From Halostagnicola sp. A-GB9-2 (GTDB taxonomy: Archaea; Halobacteriota; Halobacteria; Halobacteriales; Natrialbaceae): 64,000 nt of DNA. Position 1 is the first letter of the stretch. Every line of letters begins with the position of its first letter. This document shows, one piece after another, positions 8,091-16,336 of this stretch. Both the position numbers and the translations under genes were made by a program. The notes beneath the pieces are model-generated. The model searched no databases. It saw nothing but the letters and a program-made list of their open reading frames with translations, and was not told the origin of the DNA. The stretch covers positions 1-64,000 of the forward strand of contig NZ_JASJOC010000004.1 in NCBI RefSeq assembly GCF_030068615.1, written 5' to 3'.

Positions 8091-9074
8091 TTAGACGCGG
8101 CTACCGTGACTTCCTCGAGCGCACTCACGCGCACGCTCAACGCTCTCGCCTTCGCGCAACACCGCGTCGACGAACAGTTCGCCGGCTTTGTACGACGAAC
8201 GAACCATCGGGCCGCTGGCGCAGTAGAGATATCCCAGTTCCTCCTCGGCGACGCGTCGCCACGTCTCGTACTTGTCGGGATGGTCGTACCGTTTTACGTC
8301 GAGGTGTGATCGCGACGGCTGGAGATACTGTCCCAGCGTGACGATATCCACGCCGCGCTCGCGGAGGTCGGCTAAAGTTTGGTAGACCTCGTGATCGTAC
8401 TCGCCGTGGCCGAGCATGATCGAGGTCTTAGTGTAGATATCCGCGTTCCGGTCAACGTACTCGAGCACCCCGAGGCTCTGTTCGTAGCCCGCGCGACGGT
8501 CTCGTATGGGGTACTGGAGCCGTTCGACAGTTTCGACGTTGTGGGCGATAACGTCCGGTTCGGCGTCGATTATCTTCTCGAGAAGCCGTTTTTCGCCCTG
8601 AAAGTCCGGAATGAGGACTTCGACGAGGATACCGGGATGGCGTCGTTTGATCTCCCGAATAGTCGCCGCGAACTGACCCGCACCTTGATCCGGCAGATCG
8701 TCCCGATCGACGCTCGTGAGGACGACGTAATCGAGCCCGATCTCCGCGACGGCGCTTGCGACGTTTTCCGGTTCGTCCGGGTCGAGCGGCTCCATTCCGC
8801 CAGTCTCGACGTCGCAGAAGTTACAGCCCCGAGAGCACCGGTCTCCCAGAAGCATGAACGTCGCCGTCCCGCCGCCGGTCTGTCCGCCTCCAGCATCCCC
8901 GCTAGAGGCAGGTGTACTTGAGCGGCCGGACCAGCACTCGCCGAGATTCGGACAGTTTGCCTCCTCACAGACGGTATGGAGGTTTTGCTCCCGCAAGGTC
9001 TCCCGGATATCGGCGAACTCTCGACCCGATGGTGGCTGAGTCTTCAGCCACTCGGGCTTTCGCGAACTGCTCAT
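8091..9074 (-). CDS. lipA: lipoyl synthase
   Basis: A 327-residue radical-SAM enzyme that inserts two sulfurs into protein-bound octanoyl groups. Both iron-sulfur clusters are visible: the auxiliary cluster Cys36-x4-Cys41-x5-Cys47, and the radical SAM motif Cys80-x3-Cys84-x2-Cys87. The C-terminal RSSY motif, whose serine ligates the auxiliary cluster, is present as VRSSYKAGELF. An unusual Gly/Ser-rich insertion of about 20 residues (50-69) separates the two cysteine motifs, where most LipA proteins run directly into GTATFM. The gene lies upstream of the E1-E2-E3 operon on the same strand, fitting a role in lipoylating E2. Repeated sequence lies just upstream of its start. Confidence 0.96.
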   Translation of the reverse strand: MSSSRKPEWLKTQPPSGREFADIRETLREQNLHTVCEEANCPNLGECWSGRSSTPASSGDAGGGQTGGGTATFMLLGDRCSRGCNFCDVETGGMEPLDPDEPENVASAVAEIGLDYVVLTSVDRDDLPDQGAGQFAATIREIKRRHPGILVEVLIPDFQGEKRLLEKIIDAEPDVIAHNVETVERLQYPIRDRRAGYEQSLGVLEYVDRNADIYTKTSIMLGHGEYDHEVYQTLADLRERGVDIVTLGQYLQPSRSHLDVKRYDHPDKYETWRRVAEEELGYLYCASGPMVRSSYKAGELFVDAVLREGESVERARECARGSHGSRV

Positions 9075-9131
9075 ACCAGTGTGGTGGTGACCGACAGTGA
9101 AAATCGTGATGGTGATGTTCTCTCATACCCC

Positions 9132-9267
9132 TGTCAACAACGGCCTGGTTGGATACGACGAGTGCAACGTGCGTTGCCAGCGAGTTGGGCAGTGATCTGG
9201 ACATGTCAACAACGGCCTGGTTGGATACGACGAGTGCAACGGGCTAGTTGAATATGACGAGTGTGAC
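9132..9267. repeat. direct repeats upstream of lipA
   Basis: A 38-bp sequence at 9132-9169 recurs without mismatch at 9204-9241, a period of 72 bp. Its second half (GTTGGATACGACGAGTGCAA and one more base) appears a third time, degenerate, at 9247-9267 (GTTGAATATGACGAGTGTGA). The array lies 58-193 bp upstream of the lipA start on the minus strand. Two exact copies and one partial copy do not make a CRISPR; a local duplication or a cluster of regulator sites is more likely. Confidence 0.85.
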
Positions 9268-9360
9268 GATACGATCAATTTTCGAGGAAACATGAAAAAG
9301 CGATTCCGGGGACGTGACTCGAGAAGAGCAGTTGTCACTCAAGGGCGGTAAGTCGGAATT

Positions 9361-9380
9361 CGAGAGCGCAATGGCTCTCG
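9361..9380. terminator. hairpin downstream of the cold-shock gene
   Basis: CGAGAGC and GCTCTCG form a perfect 7-bp stem around a 6-base loop. It lies about 40-60 bp past the cold-shock stop codon in its direction of transcription, and the stretch between (9381-9415) reads T-rich on the minus strand. It may be a terminator or an mRNA 3'-end stabiliser. Confidence 0.45.
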
Positions 9381-9417
9381 AGTGTTAAAGAAAGTAAAAC
9401 CGGCTACTGAACGCGGA

Positions 9418-9433
9418 CCCGTTTACAAACGGG
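9418..9433 (-). terminator. hairpin overlapping the csp stop codon
   Basis: CCCGTTT-AC-AAACGGG spans the stop codon of the cold-shock gene. Read on the minus strand it is followed, after about 15 bases, by the T-rich TTTTACTTTCTTT. Archaeal termination depends mainly on U-tracts, so the T-rich stretch may matter more than the stem. Confidence 0.5.
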
Positions 9434-9617
9434 TGACGTTGGTTGCGCGGGGACCTTTCGGTGCTTGTTCGATGTCGAATTCGATCTCTGTGCCTTCTTC
9501 GAGGTCCGGGCCGCCAACGTCTTCCATGTGGAAGAACACGTCGTCGTCCGCGTCGTCTGTCTCGATGAAACCGTAGCCGCCTGTGTCGTTGAAGAAATCA
9601 ACGTTGCCTTTCGCCAT
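9423..9617 (-). CDS. cold-shock domain RNA chaperone
   Basis: A 64-residue single cold-shock domain (OB fold). RNP1 is GGYGFIETDD and RNP2 is DVFFHMED, the two aromatic nucleic-acid-binding patches. The start is taken at MAKGNVDFF, the canonical N-terminus; the frame is open seven codons further upstream. Such proteins melt RNA secondary structure and aid growth in the cold. It is monocistronic, with a TATA-like box upstream and hairpins at its end. Confidence 0.95.
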   Translation of the reverse strand: MAKGNVDFFNDTGGYGFIETDDADDDVFFHMEDVGGPDLEEGTEIEFDIEQAPKGPRATNVTRL

Positions 9618-9654
9618 TACAATTACATCAAGTGCCACGAGCCGTATAATGCTT

Positions 9655-9667
9655 GTGTTATATATTT
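9655..9667 (-). promoter_or_regulatory. TATA box of the cold-shock gene
   Basis: On the minus strand the sequence reads AGAAATATATAACAC about 40-50 bp before the start codon, a strong archaeal TATA element with an A-rich BRE. That leaves a short 5' untranslated leader of roughly 15-20 nt. Confidence 0.6.
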
Positions 9668-10018
9668 CTGTAAGATAGAGCAGAAAAACCCCAATAGAAG
9701 AAATTCCGACACCTCAGTAGAATATTCTATTGTTTGATTCGGTTATTCTCCCAATTCATCTGTGTTCGTTGGATTTCTTGATTTGTTTCCGAAACAGCTC
9801 ATTCGATCGTCAGTTCCCCGTAGACGTGGTGTGAGTACACTAGACGTACAGAGAGTGCTCACGTTGAGTCTGTAGAGAGAGCAGTTTCACGACGAACGCA
9901 AGCGGCTCGTAACGTATCAATTACGACGCGAGAAGGCTCGACAAATAGCGACAACAGAGACGAAATATAGGCAAGTGGTGGCTAGTGCGCGCACGAACGT
10001 TAAGTTTCTACAGGTTGT
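9668..10018. other. intergenic gap between divergent genes
   Basis: About 350 bp without coding bias. It is AT-rich near the cold-shock gene and mixed afterwards. The run GAACGTTAAGTTTC about 30 bp before 10040 could be the promoter of the plus-strand membrane protein. No repeat or RNA gene was recognised. Confidence 0.4.
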
Positions 10019-10039
10019 GTGACTGGTCTGGAGGCTACA

Positions 10040-10597
10040 ATGTTCGCATTCGATCGGTTACGCCAGTTGCAGTCGAGTAACGATACGGAGGACGACGACA
10101 CACGGTCGCGCGCTGAACACACCGCAGTTGCCTCCGTTCGAGGGCTGCAAGCCGGATTCGTCGCGACCTGTATCATGACTGCGTTCCGGCTCCCGATCCT
10201 TCGTTCGCTCCCGCCGTCGGCGAACTTCTGGACCCAGTACGTCGCCGACGGGGATCCGGACGATCATCCGGTTGCCGGACTCTTCTTGCACCTCGTTTAC
10301 GGGATGAGCGCGGGGGCGGTCTTCGGCGGTCTCTTTGCACTCCAGGACGCCGAGCGCTCGATCGAGGCCGAACAGCGAGGGATCGTCTGGGGGTCGGTGT
10401 ACGGAATGGTTCTCTCGGCGTTCGGTTCCCAGGTCATGCTCAAGGAGGTTCTCGACATCCGACTCGAGAACGACGAGCTCGCGCTGTTTCACGCCGGGCA
10501 CCTCGTCTACGGACTTGCACTCGGCGCGTGGGTCGGCTCGCGAACCGAAGGCGTCGAAGATCCGGTAGCAGAGTACGAATACGACGACGGCAACTGA
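10040..10597 (+). CDS. membrane protein with four hydrophobic segments
   Basis: A 185-residue protein. The start is ATG 10040, preceded at the right distance by GGAGG; the upstream GTG at 10019 lacks this. A charged N-terminus (about 1-35) is followed by hydrophobic segments near residues 37-57, 75-100, 115-133 and 148-167. His and Asp residues (DPDDHPVAG, HAGHLVYG) lie at the membrane borders. It looks like the yagU/DUF6789-type haloarchaeal proteins, but I cannot assign a function. It lies upstream of the NiCoT-like transporter with a 148-bp gap. Confidence 0.8.
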   Translation: MFAFDRLRQLQSSNDTEDDDTRSRAEHTAVASVRGLQAGFVATCIMTAFRLPILRSLPPSANFWTQYVADGDPDDHPVAGLFLHLVYGMSAGAVFGGLFALQDAERSIEAEQRGIVWGSVYGMVLSAFGSQVMLKEVLDIRLENDELALFHAGHLVYGLALGAWVGSRTEGVEDPVAEYEYDDGN

Positions 10598-10745
10598 GCC
10601 GTTGGCTTGTTGTGAAAACAGGCTTGGAGGTGGTCGTGTTCCTAGCATACGTCCAGGATAGGTTAGCAACCGTTAACAGCGGTATTACGGCTTCTCGGGA
10701 ACGTTCATAACAACCTGTATACCGACAACCGCCCGCGGATACAGT

Positions 10746-11609
10746 ATGGAGATCGGGGTCGTCCTCGGCGTTATCGTCATTGGGTTCGTCCACGGCGTCC
10801 TGCCAGATCACGGCTGGCCGATCGCGGCGACCTATGCGTTGAACAAACAGCGACGGCTATTTTACGGGTTCGTTGCGGCTCTCATCCTCGGCGTGGGCCA
10901 CCTCGTGAGCAGTGTCCTGTTGGTCCTCGCGTACTTCTGGTTCAGCACGTTCGCCGCCTTCGCTGAGGGACCGTGGATGCGATACGTCGCCGGGACGCTC
11001 CTGATCTTACTCGGCGTACACGAGTATCGCCACGGCGGCCACGCGATGGACGAACACGATCACGAAGGGCACGAGCATCACGACGGCGAACAAACCGACG
11101 AGCGCGGCGACGACCGCCACGATTCCGATCACACTCACGAACACGGAAACAGCGGCCACAGCCACCACACGGACGGTGGAGACGAGACGCACCACACTGG
11201 AGACCGTTCTCAGCACCACCACGATGCTCGAGACGAGGACGACTCCGAAACCAGCGTTTTCAGCCGCGTGCGACGGCACCTCCCCGGCGGTGGCGGACAC
11301 CAACACCTCGAGGAAGAACACGCACAGCGGGGGCTCTACGCGCTCGGAATGACCGCCTTGTTGCTGGGATTCGCTCACGAGGAACCGATCCAGATCCTGG
11401 CGATCTGCGTCGGGACGGAGCGCTGTCTCGAGTTGATGCTACTCTATTCGATCGCGGTAATCATCGCCATCGTCACTCCGACGCTTCTGTTGATCGCGGG
11501 CTATGAACATCATCAAAAACGGATCGAGCGGTACACGCCGTACTTGCCGACGATTACCGCAATCGTCCTCGTGGCGATGGGGATCGCGTTTATCACGGGA
11601 CTCATCTAA
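10746..11609 (+). CDS. His-rich NiCoT/RcnA-like metal transporter
   Basis: A 287-residue polytopic membrane protein. The N-terminal helix carries HGVLPDH (H16, D21, H22), like the metal-selective motif of nickel/cobalt permeases. Three helices are followed by a cytoplasmic or external loop (about 92-190) with more than 25 histidines among Asp and Glu. Three more helices follow, with LGFAHEEP (H211) as the second metal motif. The family moves Ni2+, Co2+ or related cations; RcnA-type members export them. Direction and metal are not decided by sequence. It is monocistronic; a divergent or convergent regulator was not found. Confidence 0.85.
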   Translation: MEIGVVLGVIVIGFVHGVLPDHGWPIAATYALNKQRRLFYGFVAALILGVGHLVSSVLLVLAYFWFSTFAAFAEGPWMRYVAGTLLILLGVHEYRHGGHAMDEHDHEGHEHHDGEQTDERGDDRHDSDHTHEHGNSGHSHHTDGGDETHHTGDRSQHHHDARDEDDSETSVFSRVRRHLPGGGGHQHLEEEHAQRGLYALGMTALLLGFAHEEPIQILAICVGTERCLELMLLYSIAVIIAIVTPTLLLIAGYEHHQKRIERYTPYLPTITAIVLVAMGIAFITGLI

Positions 11610-11648
11610 CGAAGCATATCCACGGGACATCTCCGACTCCGAAAAAGA

Positions 11649-11873
11649 TTAACCTGAGCTAGCTTTCGAGGAGCGTCCGCCCCGAAGCAGTTTGACGACG
11701 CCCTGAGCGGCCATCCCGATGAGGGCCCACTTCCAGGCGAAGACGGCGACGACGAGCAGGAGTGCGCCTCGAGTTCGTTTTCCGCGGTCGAACGATCGCT
11801 TCGCTTCGACGAGGACCGAGACAACCGTCAGCGAGCGAGTCGCTTTCGAGCCGAGGAATCGGGTGAGTGCCAT
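11649..11873 (-). CDS. small hydrophobic/basic haloarchaeal protein
   Basis: A 74-residue protein starting at ATG 11873 (MALTRFLGSK). It is basic at both ends with one or two hydrophobic stretches (about 15-25 and 37-60), so it is probably a single-span membrane protein. It converges with the transporter gene, the two stop codons being about 40 bp apart. I do not recognise a family with certainty. The frame also stays open upstream, but those residues look like noncoding translation. Confidence 0.6.
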   Translation of the reverse strand: MALTRFLGSKATRSLTVVSVLVEAKRSFDRGKRTRGALLLVVAVFAWKWALIGMAAQGVVKLLRGGRSSKASSG

Positions 11874-12034
11874 ACGTGTTCTTTCCGAGCCAACGAAATA
11901 ACGACGGCGCCGGAGCACGCAAGCCCGGACAGCGTTCGACGCACTCGAGTCGATGACTCGACGCCGTGCCCGGAACGACTCGATCCCTTCGGGTTGGAAT
12001 AGCTTGACTGGACTACCTATCCGTCTCGGTGGGT

Positions 12035-12610
12035 TCACTCCTCGTCGGTGTCGGTTACGTCGTCGATATCGGAGCGCGATTCATGCTCCCCTTCGCGTTC
12101 GTCCGTCTCGCCGGTTTCGTCGTCGACGACTTCCTCCGCGACATCCTCGTCGATCGTCATCTCACCCGGCTCTGCGGGTTCTTCCTGAACGTCCGTCTCT
12201 GTACGTTCGTCGATTTCGGCGTCCGATCGTTCCGTCGTCGAGACGTCCTCGGAGTCCGTCTCGATAGCTGGCTCGTCTTCGTCCGTACTCGTCTCGTCTC
12301 CATCCATGCCAGTCTCGCTTTCGTCCGGTTCGGAAGCCGGTTCGCCGATTGCAATTTTCTGTGCACCCTCGAGTCCGTCGCCGTCAGCGTCGTCCGACTC
12401 GAGCGATTCCGCCAACCGCTTCTCGAGGCTCGGACCCTCGCGGTTTCGCCGGCGAACCACCAGATACGCGATCGCGCCGATTCCGAGCGCGAGGACGAGC
12501 TTACGTCTACGTCCAGCGCTGGACGAAGAACCCTCTCGCTGGTCTTCAGCCGTCGAGTTCTGGACTATCGTGTCCGGCTTGTTCCGGCCGAATCGTGGGA
12601 GACGAACCAT
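12035..12610 (-). CDS. single-span acidic membrane protein
   Basis: A 191-residue protein from ATG 12610. An N-terminal basic/Ser region (1-35) is followed by one hydrophobic helix (about 38-50, KLVLALGIGAIAYLVV), a basic stop-transfer RRRNRE, and then a long tail of about 130 residues dominated by Asp, Glu, Ser and Thr. The tail is likely disordered. A role cannot be inferred; such tails are common in haloarchaeal surface or envelope proteins. Confidence 0.7.
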   Translation of the reverse strand: MVRLPRFGRNKPDTIVQNSTAEDQREGSSSSAGRRRKLVLALGIGAIAYLVVRRRNREGPSLEKRLAESLESDDADGDGLEGAQKIAIGEPASEPDESETGMDGDETSTDEDEPAIETDSEDVSTTERSDAEIDERTETDVQEEPAEPGEMTIDEDVAEEVVDDETGETDEREGEHESRSDIDDVTDTDEE

Positions 12611-12721
12611 GGGCGTCCTACCGTCCGAACGAGGAAGTTCGTTTGGGGTGCACACACAGCCAGGCTATCGGCGCTGAGTCGGTGAAGTGACCTCCAAAGC
12701 GGAACCCGATCGAAAAGCGTC

Positions 12722-12850
12722 CTACTGGCTCAGATAGCCGCCTTCGACGCCGAGATCTCCAACGACGACGCTCGCGCCGCGATCCGAAAGCTCGAGTGCA
12801 GTCACCCGACCGATTCCCGATCCGTCACCAGTATCCCACAACACGCAACC
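12722..12850 (-). pseudogene. N-terminal remnant of a short-chain dehydrogenase (SDR)
   Basis: Read on the minus strand this stretch encodes TGDGSGIGRVTALELSDRG followed by ASVVVGDLGVEGG, then a TAG at 12722-12724. This is the Rossmann dinucleotide-binding start of an SDR (usual form TGAGSGIGRATAL...GASVVVADLD), about 40 codons of a protein normally near 250. The residues before the motif (CVLWD) replace the usual beta strand, no start codon is well placed, and nothing resembling the Tyr-x3-Lys active site follows. It is a decayed gene end between two intact genes. Confidence 0.75.
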
Positions 12851-12857
12851 ACATATG

Positions 12858-12876
12858 ACAAATATATTATATTTGT
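12858..12876. promoter_or_regulatory. perfect 19-bp AT palindrome
   Basis: ACAAATATA-T-TATATTTGT is a perfect odd palindrome. It sits just past the stop of the monooxygenase and just upstream of the SDR remnant, both on the minus strand. It could be the old promoter/operator of the SDR gene or an AT-rich terminator for the monooxygenase. Confidence 0.6.
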
Positions 12877-12885
12877 GGGAGAGGA

Positions 12886-13926
12886 TCAACGCGGAGAGAG
12901 ATCCGCCGCGTCGGCCAACAGTTCGTGTGACCGAAGCACGTCGTCGGGGTCGGCGAGTTGTTGCTGGATGACGACCTCCTCAACGCCAGTCTGGTCCGTC
13001 ATCTGATCCAACAGCTCCCGCATCGTAGCCGGGCTACCGGAAATCTGTCGGGGCCACTGACCCGGCTCGAGCGAGGTCGGCGTCGGGTCGGGAACGTATC
13101 CCAGTTCGTCGATCGCGGCTTCGGTCGAACGGATCGGCGGCCGGTCGATCGTTCCCTGCCGGAGTCGCTGATGAGTCGCTTCGGTGGTGGCGCGGAGCCG
13201 AGCGGCCTCCTCGTCAGTCTCAGCACAGGTGACGTTCGCCGCGATCATGCCGTGGGGTTCGTCGGGCCCGGCACCGAACGAGGACGGCTGAAAGTTCTCC
13301 CGGTAAGCCTCGAGCGCCCGAACAGCGGGACCGGGTCTGATGAACGCCGCGAAACAGTATCGAAGCCCGAGCTGGCCGGCGATTGCGGCGCTCGATGGGC
13401 TCGAACCGAGGACCCAGATATCGGGGATAGTTTCGCGTGCGCGGGCGAGCTCGAGCTGGCTGAACGAGTGGTCGTCCGGGAAGCCGTCGTAGAGGTGGGC
13501 GGCGACCTCGTTTATTTTCTCCCGGTGGTCGTCGTTGGAACCTGCACGGTGTTGGCTCCGATCGGTCTGGAGCGCGCGGTCGCTGACCGGGTTTCCGGTC
13601 GCGCGACCGAGCCCGAGATCGATCCGACCGGGAGCGAGCGCGTCGAGGACGCTGAACGACTCCGCGACTTTGTACGGGCTGTAGTGGTTGAGCAGAACGG
13701 TACCAGACCCAACACGAATATCCGACGTTTTGGCGGCGATATGCGGGATGAGCGCCTCGGGCGTCGTGCTCGCCAATGAATCGGTAAAATCGTGATGTTC
13801 GGCGACCCAGACGCGCGAGTAGCCGAGTTCCTCGGCATTCCGGGCTCGCTCTACCGTGTTCTCGAACGCTTCCGTTGCTGACCCGCCCTCGGGTATCGGC
13901 GCGAGGTCGACGATGGAGAGATCCAC
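12886..13926 (-). CDS. LLM-class flavin-dependent oxidoreductase
   Basis: A 346-residue protein of the bacterial-luciferase-like fold (TIM barrel). Recognisable family blocks are RVWVAEHHDF (residues about 38-47), VGSGTVLLNHYSPYKVAESF, LDALAPGRIDLGLGRATG and DIWVLGSSPSSAAIAGQLGLRYCFA. These proteins use reduced FMN or F420; the long-chain-alkane and F420 branches cannot be separated by eye, and haloarchaea make F420. The length is typical. It is alone on its strand, with the SDR remnant downstream, which may once have been its partner. Confidence 0.9.
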   Translation of the reverse strand: MDLSIVDLAPIPEGGSATEAFENTVERARNAEELGYSRVWVAEHHDFTDSLASTTPEALIPHIAAKTSDIRVGSGTVLLNHYSPYKVAESFSVLDALAPGRIDLGLGRATGNPVSDRALQTDRSQHRAGSNDDHREKINEVAAHLYDGFPDDHSFSQLELARARETIPDIWVLGSSPSSAAIAGQLGLRYCFAAFIRPGPAVRALEAYRENFQPSSFGAGPDEPHGMIAANVTCAETDEEAARLRATTEATHQRLRQGTIDRPPIRSTEAAIDELGYVPDPTPTSLEPGQWPRQISGSPATMRELLDQMTDQTGVEEVVIQQQLADPDDVLRSHELLADAADLSPR

Positions 13927-14120
13927 AATCGGTGGTCAGGGCCAGCGAGTAATGAAAGATGCGCTCTCCGAACCCCCGGAACCGGCGATTTAAACCGGTA
14001 ACGACGCCTCGAGAGGCAATAGAGCGAATCGGACGGACCACCCCGTCCGGAGCGCGACTCGAGCAGTGACCCACCGCGCGGACGGGACCTTTTTCTCGTT
14101 TCGATAGAATAGCCCGGTCG

Positions 14121-16145
14121 ATGGAGCTCGAGACGATTCCGGGCGTCGGCGAGAAGACCGCACGTTCGCTGGCAGCGCTCGACGACCCCGAGCAGGCGCT
14201 TAGAACGGGCGACGTGGCGGCGCTCGCACAAGCCCCGGGGATCACGCAGGGGCGGGCCGCCCGCATCGCGCGCGGGGCGATTCGACGCGAACACGACGAT
14301 CCCGGCGGCTTTCTCGCGACCGATCGTGCGCGCGAGATCTACCGGGAGGTCCTTTCGCTGTGCAAAGACCGCACCGTAACCGCCTACGGTGCCCAGCGTC
14401 TCGAGACGATTTACCCGAGTCCGTGCCGGTCGCGGATCGAAGAAGTACAAAGGTTCGCGCGCGAGGCGCTCGAGCGCGACCCCGACCCGGCAGTTCTCGA
14501 GGCGCTCAAAGGGGTCGAGCCGCTCGAGACCGGCGGCGACGTACAGGTCCGCGAGCGGTGTCTGGCGACGACCGACGCCGAGCGGTATACGGCCGCTCGA
14601 GAGGCGATTCCCGAACTCTCCGTCGAGGTTGTCGAAGACGCACAGGGACTGGCCGAGCTCGCTCGGGGCTACTCGACAGTGATCGCGCTCGACGAGGCGT
14701 TCGCCGGCGTCACCGTCGAGGGCGACGTACAGGTTCGTCCCGACGCCCTCGAGAACCCAGCGGACGTCGTCCCCGAACGCTCGTTAGCCTTTTTCGCGCG
14801 CAATCGCGACAGCTTGCGGGCGGCGATCTCCGTCCACCGCAACGCCGACCTCGAGACGGACTGTGATCTCGATGCGCTCGAGGACGGCCTGTCGCGGGTG
14901 GACGGAGACGGAACGGTCGCCGGCGACGAGGAGCTGGATCGGCTCGCGACGGCCATCGACGACCTCGACGCGGCAGTCGGAGCCGGCGAATCCGTCGCCA
15001 ACGATCACCTTCGACAGGCGATCCGCGAGCAGGACGTCACGATCGAAGGATCGGATTTGCTCTCGCTGGTCGAACAGGGAGCCGGCGTCGACTCGTTGCT
15101 CTCTCGAGAGTTGGCAGACGAGTACGCCGCGGCCGTCGAGGCCGCCCGCAAACACCTGATCGATGCGCTCGATTTGGATGCGGGCGAGGCCGAACTCGCC
15201 CGCCGAGCCTTCGGCGACGAGCCGACGTTTCCGGTCGAACGGGACGAAGGGACCGTGAGCCGACTTCGGGAGGAACTCACGGCGACTAAAGAACGCCGTG
15301 GCGCGCGGCTGAAACGCGATCTCGCGGCGGACCTTGCCGATCGACGCGAGAGTGCCGAGGGACTCGTCCGGTCCGCTCTCGAGTTGGACGTCGAGCTCGC
15401 GATCGCCCGGTTCGCCCGCGATTTCGAGTGTACGATGCCGGAGTTCATCGGCGAGGAGTCGGACGGTTCGACGAGCGCGAACGCTGACAATCGGGGCGAG
15501 AAAGGCGGGTTCAAGATCGACGGCGGCCGCTCGCCGTTGCTCTCGGAACCGCTCGAGGAGATCGAGCCGGTCGACTACGACGTTGCCGGCGTCGCCCTCC
15601 TGTCGGGGGTCAACAGCGGCGGGAAAACCTCGACGCTCGATCTGGTTGCGAGCGTTGTCGTGCTTGCCCACATGGGACTTCCAGTTCCGGCGGATCGGGT
15701 TCGGCTCGAACGCTTTGATGACCTCCACTATCATGCTAAGACCCAGGGCACCCTCGACGCGGGCGCGTTCGAGTCGACGGTTCAGCAGTTCGCCGGCCTG
15801 GCCGACGGCGGCGAGGGATCGCTGGTGCTGGTCGACGAACTCGAGAGCATCACCGAACCCGGCGCGTCGGCGAAGATTATCGCGGGAATTCTCGAGGCGT
15901 TATCCGAAAACGGGGCGACGGCGGTGTTCGTCTCCCACCTCGCGGGGGAAATCCGCGAGATGGCCGCCTACGACGTGACCGTCGACGGCATCGAAGCCGT
16001 TGGACTGGTTGATGGCGAACTCGAGGTCAACCGCTCGCCGATCAAGGATCACCTCGCGCGCTCAACGCCGGAGCTGATCGTCGAGAAGCTAGCCGACGAA
16101 AGCGAGGCCGTGTTCTACGACCGACTGCTCGAGAAGTTCGAGTGA
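14121..16145 (+). CDS. HhH-MutS family DNA ATPase
   Basis: A 674-residue protein. The N-terminus has a helix-hairpin-helix (IPGVGEKTARSLAALDD) and a second one near APGITQGRAARIARG. A long helical middle corresponds to MutS core/lever regions. The C-terminal ABC-type ATPase has Walker A GVNSGGKTSTL (about residue 495) and Walker B LVLVDELES (about 570) with the MutS signature region GAFESTVQQFAGLADGGEGS before it. The mismatch-reading domain I with Phe-x-Glu is not seen, and no Smr nuclease domain follows, so it is closer to MutS5/MutS2-like proteins than to canonical MutS1. A role at branched DNA or recombination intermediates is plausible. It is followed by an MFS gene. Confidence 0.88.
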   Translation: MELETIPGVGEKTARSLAALDDPEQALRTGDVAALAQAPGITQGRAARIARGAIRREHDDPGGFLATDRAREIYREVLSLCKDRTVTAYGAQRLETIYPSPCRSRIEEVQRFAREALERDPDPAVLEALKGVEPLETGGDVQVRERCLATTDAERYTAAREAIPELSVEVVEDAQGLAELARGYSTVIALDEAFAGVTVEGDVQVRPDALENPADVVPERSLAFFARNRDSLRAAISVHRNADLETDCDLDALEDGLSRVDGDGTVAGDEELDRLATAIDDLDAAVGAGESVANDHLRQAIREQDVTIEGSDLLSLVEQGAGVDSLLSRELADEYAAAVEAARKHLIDALDLDAGEAELARRAFGDEPTFPVERDEGTVSRLREELTATKERRGARLKRDLAADLADRRESAEGLVRSALELDVELAIARFARDFECTMPEFIGEESDGSTSANADNRGEKGGFKIDGGRSPLLSEPLEEIEPVDYDVAGVALLSGVNSGGKTSTLDLVASVVVLAHMGLPVPADRVRLERFDDLHYHAKTQGTLDAGAFESTVQQFAGLADGGEGSLVLVDELESITEPGASAKIIAGILEALSENGATAVFVSHLAGEIREMAAYDVTVDGIEAVGLVDGELEVNRSPIKDHLARSTPELIVEKLADESEAVFYDRLLEKFE

Positions 16146-16336
16146 GGCCGAAGCATGTCGAATGAGGCCCGATGGCGGTTCTTCCGCTACCGAGTATCCA
16201 CTAGCGGTCGCGGAATCTTCGAAAGTCGGCACCTATTTACAACCTGTCGAGTTACGTTCGATCGTGGTTGATTGCCAACACGTGACAAGAATAGGGCGTC
16301 TGCCGAGAGTCGAGCCGCCGACTGCGGGGTAGTCCA

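Noticed and set aside
9132-9267. CRISPR array
   Set aside because: Only two exact copies and one degenerate one, with unequal spacing and no cas gene nearby.
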